A DNA stretch of 64,000 bases. Source: Osmia lignaria lignaria (lineage: Eukaryota > Arthropoda > Insecta > Hymenoptera > Megachilidae). A program made the position numbers and the translations under genes. Each line of letters starts with the position of its first letter. Positions within the stretch are counted from its first letter, which is position 1. This document shows, one piece after another, positions 36,814 through 48,083 of this stretch. The notes under the pieces were generated by a model that searched no databases, was not told the DNA's origin, and was given only the letters and a program-made list of their open reading frames with translations. The DNA lies in assembly GCF_051020975.1 (NCBI RefSeq), contig NW_027478167.1, forward strand, positions 248,001 through 312,000, read 5' to 3'.

Positions 36814-39711
36814 TTGCAGATTTAGCTCAAGGGAAGGGGCCTGACGGACTTAATCCGAGATATTTCTTGTTCTTGTTGTGCTTCTTCTGCACAGCTAAGC
36901 TCGAACTGGCATTTGCAGCTCGCAATAGTGCAGAGTTATCTCACAGAAAGGGGCCACGGTGTTTCCGTATCTCTATTATGTTGGTGCGGCTTCGGAACTT
37001 TTAAATATCTTGATATATCTCGAAAACTACGCATCTGATCAAAAAATATCATAGAACCTAAATTGTAGGAAACGTAATTCTCTACAAAAAAGGTCTCTTA
37101 TCATTTTGCCATAGCTCGCATCGTTTCCGAGATATTTGCAGATCTAATTCAAGGGAAGGGGCCTGACGGACATATTTCGAGATATTTCTTCTTCTTGTTG
37201 TTCTTCTTCTGCACAGCTAAAGTGGAAGTTTCATTTGCAGCTCGGAATAGTGCAGAGTTATCTCAAAGAAAGAGGCCACGGTGTTTATGTATCTTTATTA
37301 TGTTGGTGCGGCTTCGGAACCTTTAAATATCTCGATATATCTCGAAAACTACGCATCTGATCAAAAAATATCATAGAACATAAATAGTAGGAAACTTAAT
37401 TTCCTACAAAAAGGGTCTTTCAACGTTTTGCCATAGCTCGCATTGTTTCCGAGATATTTGCAGGTTCAGCTCAAACGAACGGGCCTGACGGACATATTCC
37501 GAGATATTTCTTGTTCTTGTTGTGCTTCTTCCGCACAGCTAAGCTCGAACTGGCATTTGCAGCTCGCAATAGTGCAGAGTTATCTCACAAAAAGGGGCCA
37601 CGGTGTTTCTGTATCTCTATTATGTTGGTGCGGCTTCGGAACTTTTAAATATCTTGATATATCTCGAGTATTACGCATCTGATCAAAAAATATCATAGAA
37701 CATAGGAAGTAGGAAACTTAATTCTCTACAAAAAAGGTCTCTTAACATTTTGCCATAGCTCGCATCGTTTCCGAGATATTTGCAGATTTACCTCAAGGGA
37801 AGGGGCCTGACGGACATATTCCGAGATATTTCTTGTTATTGTTGTGCTTCTTCTGCACAGCTAAGCTGGAACTGGCATTTGCAGCTCGGAATAGTGCAGA
37901 GTTATCGCACAGAAAGGGGCCACGGTGTTTCTGTATCTCTATTATTTTGGTGCGGCTTCGGAACCATTAAATATCTCGATATATCTCGAAAACTACGCAT
38001 CTGATCAAAAAATATCATAGAACATAAATAGTAGGAAACTTAATTTCCTACAAAAAGGGTCTCTCAACGTTTTGCCATAGCTCGCATTGTTTCCGAGATA
38101 TTTGCAGGTTCAGCTCAAACGAACGGGCCTGACGGACATATTCCGAGATATTTCTTGTTCTTGTTGTGCTTCTTCCGCACAGCTAAGCTCGAACTGGCAT
38201 TTGCAGCTCGCAATAGTGCAGAGTTATCTCAAAGCAAGGGGCCACGGTGTTTCTGTATCTCTATTATGTTGGTGCGGCTTCGGAACTTTTAAATATCTCG
38301 ATATATCTCGAAAACTACGCTTCTGATCAAAAAATATCATAGAACATAAATTGTAGGAAACACAATTCTCTACAAAAAAGGTCTCTTAACATTTTGCCAT
38401 AGCTCGCTTCGTTTCCGAGATATGTGCAGATTTATATCAAGGGAAGGGGCCTGACGGACATATTTCGAGATATTTCTTCTTCTTGTTGTTCTTCTTCTGC
38501 ACAGCTAAACTGGAAGTGGCATTTCCAGCTCGCAATAGTGCAGAGTTATCTCAAAGAAAGGGGCCACGGTGTTTCTGTATCTCTATTATGTTGGTGCGGC
38601 TTCGGAACTTTTAAATATCTTGATATATCTCGAGAACTACGCATCTGATCAAAAAATATCATAGAACATAAAAAGTAGGAAACTTAATTCTCTACAAAAA
38701 AGGTCTCTTAATATTTTGCCATAGCTCGCTTCGTTTCCGAGATATGTGCAGATTTATCTCAAGGGAAGGGGCCTGACGGACATATTTCGAGATATTTCTT
38801 CTTCTTGTTGTTCTTCTTCTGCACAGCTAAGCTGGAAGTGGCATTTGCAGCTCGCAATAGTACAGAGTTATCTCAAAGCAAGGGGCCACGGTGTTTCTGT
38901 ATCTCTATTATGTTGGTGCGGCTTCGGAACTTTTAAATATCTCGATATATCTCGAAAACTACGCTTCTGATCAAAAAATATCATAGAACATAAATTGTAG
39001 GAAACACAATTCTCTACAAAAAAGGTCTCTTAACATTTTGCCATAGCTCGCTTCGTTTCCGAGATATTTGCAGATTCAGCTCAAAGGAACGGGCCTGACG
39101 GACATATTTCGAGATATTTCTTCTTCTTGTTGTTCTTCTTCTGCACAGCTAAGCTGGAAGTGGCATTTGCGGCTCGCACTAGTGCAGAGTTATCTCAAAG
39201 AAAGGGGCCACGGTGTTTCTGTATCTCTATTATGTTGGTGCGGCTTCGGAACTTTTAAATATCTCGATATATCTCGAGAACTACGCATCTGATCAAAAAA
39301 TATCATAGAGTATAGAAAGTAGGAAACATAATTCTCTACAAAAAAGGTCTCTTAACATTTTGCCATAGTTCGCTTCGTTTCCGAGATATTTGCAGATTTA
39401 TCTCAAGGGAAGGGGCCTGACGGACATATTTCGAGATATTTCTTCTTCTTGTTGTTCTTCTTCTGCACAGCTAAGCTGGACGTGGCATTTACAGCTCGCA
39501 ATAGTGCAGAGTTATCTCAAAGAAAGGGGCCACGGTGTTTCTGTATCTCTATTATGTTGGTGCGGCTTCGGAACTTTTAAATATCTCGATATATCTCGAA
39601 AACTACGCATCTGATCAAAAAATATCATAGAACATAAATAGTAGGAAACTTAATTTCCTACAAAAAAGATCTCTTAATATTTTGCCATAGCTCGCATTGT
39701 TTCCGAGATAT
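36814..39711 (+). repeat. Higher-order block C, copy 2 (9 monomers, one missing)
   Basis: Units at 36814, 37136, 37458, 37780, 38102, 38424, 38746, 39068 and 39390. The unit equivalent to 33916 and 41000 (ATCTCGAGGGAAGG, TTCTTGTGCACAG, CTTTCAATATC) is absent between 37780 and 38102. The upstream unit at 36492, with TTCTGGACAGC and CAGGGTTATC, matches 32306. Confidence 0.88.
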
Positions 39712-42700
39712 TTGCAGATTTAGCTCAAGGGAAGGGGCCTGACGGACTTAATCCGAGATATTTCTTGTTCTTGTTGTGCTTCTTCTGCACAGCTAAGCTC
39801 GAACTGGCATTTGCAGCTCGCAATAGTGCAGAGTTATCTCACAGAAAGGGGCCACGGTGTTTCCGTATCTCTATTATGTTGGTGCGGCTTCGGAACTTTT
39901 AAATATCTTGATATATCTCGAAAACTACGCATCTGATCAAAAAATATCATAGAACCTAAATTGTAGGAAACGTAATTCTCTACAAAAAAGGTCTCTTATC
40001 ATTTTGCCATAGCTCGCATCGTTTCCGAGATATTTGCAGATCTAATTCAAGGGAAGGGGCCTGACGGACATATTTCGAGATATTTCTTCTTCTTGTTGTT
40101 CTTCTTCTGCACAGCTAAAGTGGAAGTTTCATTTGCAGCTCGGAATAGTGCAGAGTTATCTCAAAGAAAGAGGCCACGGTGTTTATGTATCTTTATTATG
40201 TTGGTGCGGCTTCGGAACCTTTAAATATCTCGATATATCTCGAAAACTACGCATCTGATCAAAAAATATCATAGAACATAAATAGTAGGAAACTTAATTT
40301 CCTACAAAAAGGGTCTTTCAACGTTTTGCCATAGCTCGCATTGTTTCCGAGATATTTGCAGGTTCAGCTCAAACGAACGGGCCTGACGGACATATTCCGA
40401 GATATTTCTTGTTCTTGTTGTGCTTCTTCCGCACAGCTAAGCTCGAACTGGCATTTGCAGCTCGCAATAGTGCAGAGTTATCTCACAAAAAGGGGCCACG
40501 GTGTTTCTGTATCTCTATTATGTTGGTGCGGCTTCGGAACTTTTAAATATCTTGATATATCTCGAGTATTACGCATCTGATCAAAAAATATCATAGAACA
40601 TAGGAAGTAGGAAACTTAATTCTCTACAAAAAAGGTCTCTTAACATTTTGCCATAGCTCGCATCGTTTCCGAGATATTTGCAGATTTACCTCAAGGGAAG
40701 GGGCCTGACGGACATATTCCGAGATATTTCTTGTTATTGTTGTGCTTCTTCTGCACAGCTAAGCTGGAACTGGCATTTGCAGCTCGGAATAGTGCAGAGT
40801 TATCGCACAGAAAGGGGCCACGGTGTTTCTGTATCTCTATTATTTTGGTGCGGCTTCGGAACCATTAAATATCTCGATATATCTCGAAAACTACGCATCT
40901 GATCAAAAAATATCATAGAACATAAAAAGTAGGAAACTTAATTCTCTACAAAAAAGGTCTCTTAACATTTTGCCATAGCTCGCTTCGTTTCCGAGATATT
41001 TGCAGATTTATCTCGAGGGAAGGGGCCTGACGGACATATTTCGAGATATTTCTTCTTCTTGTTGTTCTTCTTGTGCACAGCTAAAGTGGAAGTTTCATTT
41101 GCAGCTCGGAATAGTGCAGAGTTATCTCAAAGAAAGAGGCCACGGTGTTTATGTATCTTTATTATGTTGGTGCGGCTTCGGAACCTTTCAATATCTCGAT
41201 ATATCTCGAAAACTACGCATCTGATCAAAAAATATCATAGAACATAAATAGTAGGAAACTTAATTTCCTACAAAAAGGGTCTCTCAACGTTTTGCCATAG
41301 CTCGCATTGTTTCCGAGATATTTGCAGGTTCAGCTCAAACGAACGGGCCTGACGGACATATTCCGAGATATTTCTTGTTCTTGTTGTGCTTCTTCCGCAC
41401 AGCTAAGCTCGAACTGGCATTTGCAGCTCGCAATAGTGCAGAGTTATCTCAAAGCAAGGGGCCACGGTGTTTCTGTATCTCTATTATGTTGGTGCGGCTT
41501 CGGAACTTTTAAATATCTCGATATATCTCGAAAACTACGCTTCTGATCAAAAAATATCATAGAACATAAATTGTAGGAAACACAATTCTCTACAAAAAAG
41601 GTCTCTTAACATTTTGCCATAGCTCGCTTCGTTTCCGAGATATGTGCAGATTTATATCAAGGGAAGGGGCCTGACGGACATATTTCGAGATATTTCTTCT
41701 TCTTGTTGTTCTTCTTCTGCACAGCTAAACTGGAAGTGGCATTTCCAGCTCGCAATAGTGCAGAGTTATCTCAAAGAAAGGGGCCACGGTGTTTCTGTAT
41801 CTCTATTATGTTGGTGCGGCTTCGGAACTTTTAAATATCTTGATATATCTCGAGAACTACGCATCTGATCAAAAAATATCATAGAACATAAAAAGTAGGA
41901 AACTTAATTCTCTACAAAAAAGGTCTCTTAATATTTTGCCATAGCTCGCTTCGTTTCCGAGATATGTGCAGATTTATCTCAAGGGAAGGGGCCTGACGGA
42001 CATATTTCGAGATATTTCTTCTTCTTGTTGTTCTTCTTCTGCACAGCTAAGCTGGAAGTGGCATTTGCAGCTCGCAATAGTACAGAGTTATCTCAAAGCA
42101 AGGGGCCACGGTGTTTCTGTATCTCTATTATGTTGGTGCGGCTTCGGAACTTTTAAATATCTCGATATATCTCGAAAACTACGGTTCTGATCAAAAAATA
42201 TCATAGAACATAAATTGTAGGAAACACAATTCTCTACAAAAAAGGTCTCTTAACATTTTGCCATAGCTCGCTTCGTTTCCGAGATATTTGCAGATTCAGC
42301 TCAAAGGAACGGGCCTGACGGACATATTTCGAGATATTTCTTCTTCTTGTTGTTCTTCTTCTGCACAGCTAAGCTGGAAGTGGCATTTGCGGCTCGCACT
42401 AGTGCAGAGTTATCTCAAAGAAAGGGGCCACGGTGTTTCTGTATCTCTATTATGTTGGTGCGGCTTCGGAACTTTTAAATATCTCGATATATCTCGAGAA
42501 CTACGCATCTGATCAAAAAATATCATAGAATATAGAAAGTAGGAAACATAATTCTCTACAAAAAAGGTCTCTTAACATTTTGCCATAGTTCGCTTCGTTT
42601 CCGAGATATTTGCAGATTTATCTCAAGGGAAGGGGCCTGACGGACATATTTCGAGATATTTCTTCTTCTTGTTGTTCTTCTTCTGCACAGCTAAGCTGGA

Positions 42701-42931
42701 CGTGGCATTTACAGCTCGCAATAGTGCAGAGTTATCTCAAAGAAAGGGGCCACGGTGTTTCTGTATCTCTATTATGTTGGTGCGGCTTCGGAACTTTTAA
42801 ATATCTCGATATATCTCGAAAACTACGCTTCTGATCAAAAAATATCATAGAACATAAAAAGTAGGAAACATAATTCTCTACATAAAAGGTCTCTTAACAT
42901 TTTGCCATAGCTCGCTTCGTTTCTGAGATAT
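39712..42931 (+). repeat. Higher-order block C, copy 3 (10 monomers, 3220 bp)
   Basis: The complete ten-unit version. Near-identical to copy 2 apart from the monomer missing there, with single-base differences such as TACGGTTCTG near 42182. It is directly adjacent to copy 2, so copies 2 and 3 form a true tandem higher-order repeat. It contains four of the diverged AAGCTCGAACTGG/TTCCGAGATA-type or related units. Confidence 0.88.
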
Positions 42932-45900
42932 TTGCAGATACATCTCAAGGGAAGGGGCCTGACGGACATATTTCGAGATATTTCTTCTTCTTGTGGTTCT
43001 TCTTCTGCACAGCTAAGCTCGAACTGGCATTTGCAGCTCGCAATAGTGCAGAGTTATCTCAAAGAAAGGGGCCACGGTGTTTCTGTATCTCTATTATGTT
43101 GGTGCGGCTTCGGAACTTTTAAATATCTCGATATATCTCGAAAACTACGCTTCTGATCAAAAAATATCATAGAACATAAATTGTAGGAAACATAATTCTC
43201 TACAAAAAAGGTCTCTTAAGATTTTGCCATAGCTCGTTTGGTTTCCGAGATATTTGCAGATATATCTCAAGGGATGGGGCCTGACGGACATATTTCGAGA
43301 TATTTCTTCTTCTTGTTGTTCTTCTTCTGCACAGCTAAACTGGAAGTGGCATTTCCAGCTCGCAATAGTGCAGAGTTATCTCAAAGAAAGGGGCCACGGT
43401 GTTTCTGTATCTCTATTATGTTGGTGCGGCTTCGGAACTTTTAAATATCTTGATATATCTCGAGAACTACGCATCTGATCAAAAAATATCATAGAACATA
43501 AAAAGTAGGAAACTTAATTCTCTACAAAAAAGGTCTCTTAATATTTTGCCATACCTCGCTTCGTTTCCGAGATATGTGCAGATTTATCTCAAGGGATGGG
43601 GCCTGACGGACATATTTCGAGATATTTCTTCTTCTTGTTGTTCTTCTTCTGCACAGCTAAACTGGAAGTGGCATTTCCAGCTCGCAATAGTGCAGAGTTA
43701 TCTCAAAGCAAGGGGCCACGGTGTTTCTGTATCTCTATTATGTTGGTGCGGCTTCGGAACTTTTAAATATCTCGATATATCTCGAAAACTACGCTTCTGA
43801 TCAAAAAATATCATAGAACATAAATTGTAGGAAACACAATTCTCTACAAAAAAGGTCTCTTAACATTTTGCCATAGCTCGCTTCGTTTCCGAGATATTTG
43901 CAGATTCAGCTCAAAGGAACGGGCCTGACGGACATATTTCGAGATATTTCTTCTTCTTGTTGTTCTTCTTCTGCACAGCTAAGCTGGAAGTGGCATTTGC
44001 GGCTCGCACTAGTGCAGAGTTATCTCAAAGAAAGGGGCCACGGTGTTTCTGTATCTCTATTATGTTGGTGCGGCTTCGGAACTTTTAAATATCTCGATAT
44101 ATCTCGAGAACTACGCATCTGATCAAAAAATATCATAGAATATAAAAAGTAGGAAACATAATTCTCTACATAAAAGGTCTCTTAACATTTTGCCATAGCT
44201 CGCTTCGTTTCCGAGATATTTGCAGATACATCTCAAGGGTAGGGGCCTGACGGACATATTTCGAGATATTTCTTCTTCTTGTTGTTCTTCTTCTGCACAG
44301 CTAAGCTGGAAGTGGCATTTGCGGCTCGCACTAGTGCAGAGTTATCTCAAAGAAAGGGGCCACGGTGTTTCTGTATCTCTATTATGTTGGTGCGGCTTCG
44401 GAACTTTTAAATATCTTGATAGATCTCGAGAACTACGCATCTGATCAAAAAATATCATAGAACATAAAAAGTAGGAAACTTAATTCTCTACAAAAAAGGT
44501 CTCTTAAGATTTTGCCATAGCTCGTTTGGTTTCCGAGGTATTTGCAGATATATCTCAAGGGATGGGGCCTGACGGACATATTTCGAGATATTTCTTCTTC
44601 TTGTTGTTCTTCTTCTGCACAGCTAAACTGGAAGTGGCATTTCCAGCTCGCAATAGTGCAGAGTTATCTCAAAGCAAGGGGCCACGGTGTTTCTGTATCT
44701 CTATTATGTTGGTGCAGCTTCGGAGCTTTTAAATATCTCGATATATCTCGAAAACTACGCTTCTGATCAAAAAATATCATAGAACATAAATTGTAGGAAA
44801 CATAATTCTCTATAAAAAAGGTCTCTTAATATTTTGCCATAGCTCGCTTCGTTTCCGAGATATGTGCAGATTTATCTCAAGGGAAGGGGCCTGACGGACA
44901 TATTTCGAGATATTTCTTCTTCTTGTTGTTCTCCTTCTGCACAGCTAAGCTGGAAGTGGCATTTGCAGCTCGCAATAGTGCAGAGTTATCTCAAAGAAAG
45001 GGGCCACGGTGTTTCTGTATCTCTATTATGTTGGTGCGGCTTCGGAACTTTTAAATATCTTGATATATCTCGAGAACTACGCATCTGATCAAAAAATATC
45101 ATAGAACATAAAAAGTAGGAAACTTAATTCTCTACAAAAAAGGTCTCTTAAGATTTTGCCATAGCTCGTTTGGTTTCCGAGGTATTTGCAGATATATCTC
45201 AAGGGATGGGGCCTGACGGACATATTTCGAGATATTTCTTCTTCTTGTTGTTCTTCTTCTGCACAGCTAAACCGGAAGTGGCATTTCCAGCTCGCAATAG
45301 CGCAGAGTTATCTCAAAGAAAGGGGCCACGGTGTTTCTGTATCTCTATTATGTTGGTGCGGCTTCGGAACTTTTAAATATCTCGATATATCTCGAGAACT
45401 ACGCATCTGATCAAAAAATATCATAGAACATAAAGAGTAGGAAACTTAATTCTCTACAAAAAAGGTCTCTTAACATTTTGCCATAGCTCGCTTCGTTTCC
45501 GAGATATTTGCAGATTTATCTCAAGGGAAGGGGCCTGACGGACATATTTCGAGATATTTCTTCTTCTTGTTGTTCTTCTTCTGCACAGCTAAGCTGGAAG
45601 TGGCATTTGCAGCTCGCAATACTGCAGAGTTATCTCAAAGAAAGGGGCCACGGTGTTTCTGTATCTCTATTATGTTGGTGCGTCTTCGGAACTTTTAAAT
45701 ATCTTGATATATCTCGAGAACTACGCATCTGATCAAAAAATATCATAGAACATAAAACGTAGGAAACTTAATTCTCTACAAAAAAGGTCTCTTAACATTT
45801 TGCCATAGCTCGCTTCGTTTCCGAGATATTTGCAGATATATCTCAAGGGACGGGGCCTGACGGACATATTTCGAGATATTTCTTCTTCTTGTTGTTCTTC

Positions 45901-48083
45901 TTCTGCACACCTAAGCTGGAAGAGGCATTTGCGGCTCGCACTAGTGCAGAGTTATCTCAAAGAAAGGGGCCACGGTGTTTCTGTATCTCTATTATGTTGG
46001 TGCGGCTTCGGAACTTTTAAATATCTTGATATATCTCGAGAACTACGCATCTGATCAAAAAATATCATAGAACATAAAAAGTAGGAAACTTAATTCTCTA
46101 CAAAAAAGGTCTCTTAATATTTTGCCATAGCTCGCTTCGTTTCCGAGATATGTGCAGATTTATCTCAAGGGAAGGGGCCTGACGGACATATTTCGAGATA
46201 TTTCTTCTTCTTGTTGTTCTTCTTCTGCACAGCTAAGCTGGAAGTGGCATTTGCGGCTCGCACTAGTGCAGAGTTATCTCAAAGAAAGGGGCCACGGTGT
46301 TTCTGTATCTCTATTATGTTGGTGCGGCTTCGGAACTTTTAAATATCTCGATATATCTCGAGAACTACGCATCTGATCAAAAAATATCATAGAATATAGA
46401 AAGTAGGAAACATAATTCTCTACAAAAAAGGTCTCTTAATATTTTGCCATAGCTCGCTTCGTTTCCGAGATATGTGCAGATTTATCTCAAGGGAAGGGGC
46501 CTGACGGACATATTTCGAGATATTTCTTCTTCTTGTTGTTCTTCTTCTGCACAGCTAAGCTGGAAGTGGCATTTGCGGCTCGCACTAGTGCAGAGTTATC
46601 TCAAAGAAAGGGGCCACGGTGTTTCTGTATCTCTATTATGTTGGTGCGGCTTCGGAACTTTTAAATATCTCGATATATCTCGAGAACTACGCATCTGATC
46701 AAAAAATATCATAGAATATAGAAAGTAGGAAACATAATTCTCTACAAAAAAGGTCTCTTAACATTTTGCCATAGTTCGCTTCGTTTCCGAGATATTTGCA
46801 GATTTATCTCAAGGGAAGGGGCCTGACGGACATATTTCGAGATATTTCTTCTTCTTGTTGTTCTTCTTCTGCACAACTAAGCTGGACGTGGCATTTACAG
46901 CTCGCAATAGTGCAGAGTTATCTCAAAGAAAGGGGCCACGGTGTTTCTGTATCTCTATTATGTTGGTGCGGCTTCGGAACTTTTAAATATCTTGATATAT
47001 CTCGAGAACTACGCATCTGATCAAAAAATATCATAGAACATAAAAAGTAGGAAACTTAATTCTCTACAAAAAAGGTCTCTTAATATTTTGCCATAGCTCG
47101 CTTCGTTTCCGAGATATGTGCAGATTTATCTCAAGGGAAGGGGCCTGACGGACATATTTCGAGATATTTCTTCTTCTTGTTGTTCTTCTTCTGCACAGCT
47201 AAGCTGGAAGTGGCATTTGCGGCTCGCACTAGTGCAGAGTTATCTCAAAGAAAGGGGCCACGGTGTTTCTGTATCTCTATTATGTTGGTGCGGCTTCGGA
47301 ACTTTTAAATATCTCGATATATCTCGAGAACTACGCATCTGATCAAAAAATATCATAGAATATAGAAAGTAGGAAACATAATTCTCTACAAAAAAGGTCT
47401 CTTAATATTTTGCCATAGCTCGCTTCGTTTCCGAGATATGTGCAGATTTATCTCAAGGGAAGGGGCCTGACGGACATATTTCGAGATATTTCTTCTTCTT
47501 GTTGTTCTTCTTCTGCACAGCTAAGCTGGAAGTGGCATTTGCGGCTCGCACTAGTGCAGAGTTATCTCAAAGAAAGGGGCCACGGTGTTTCTGTATCTCT
47601 ATTATGTTGGTGCGGCTTCGGAACTTTTAAATATCTCGATATATCTCGAGAACTACGCATCTGATCAAAAAATATCATAGAATATAGAAAGTAGGAAACA
47701 TAATTCTCTACAAAAAAGGTCTCTTAACATTTTGCCATAGTTCGCTTCGTTTCCGAGATATTTGCAGATTTATCTCAAGGGAAGGGGCCTGACGGACATA
47801 TTTCGAGATATTTCTTCTTCTTGTTGTTCTTCTTCTGCACAACTAAGCTGGACGTGGCATTTACAGCTCGCAATAGTGCAGAGTTATCTCAAAGAAAGGG
47901 GCCACGGTGTTTCTGTATCTCTATTATGTTGGTGCGGCTTCGGAACTTTTAAATATCTCGATATATCTCGAAAACTACGCTTCTGATCAAAAAATATCAT
48001 AGAACATAAAAAGTAGGAAACATAATTCTCTACATAAAAGGTCTCTTAACATTTTGCCATAGCTCGCTTCGTTTCTGAGATAT
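42932..48083 (+). repeat. Higher-order block D, copy 1 (16 monomers, 5152 bp)
   Basis: Starts with the TTGTGGTTCTTC unit (42932) and continues with GGGATGGGG units (43254, 43576), the CAGCTCAAAGG unit (43898), GGGTAGGGG (44220), CAGCTTCGGAGC (44542), TTCTCCTTCTG (44864), AAACCGGAAG (45186), GCGTCTTCGG (45508) and CACACCTAAGC (45830). It then has a 3-monomer series present twice (46152 and 47118). Compared with copy 2 it lacks four internal monomers and has three extra at the end. Confidence 0.88.
46152..48083 (+). repeat. 3-monomer tandem duplication inside block D copy 1
   Basis: Units 46152, 46474, 46796 are repeated as 47118, 47440, 47762 at an offset of 966 bp: two GCGGCTCGCACTAG units, then one with CACAACTAAGCTGGACG. 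Copy 2 of block D has a single such series (52592, 52914, 53236). Confidence 0.87.
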
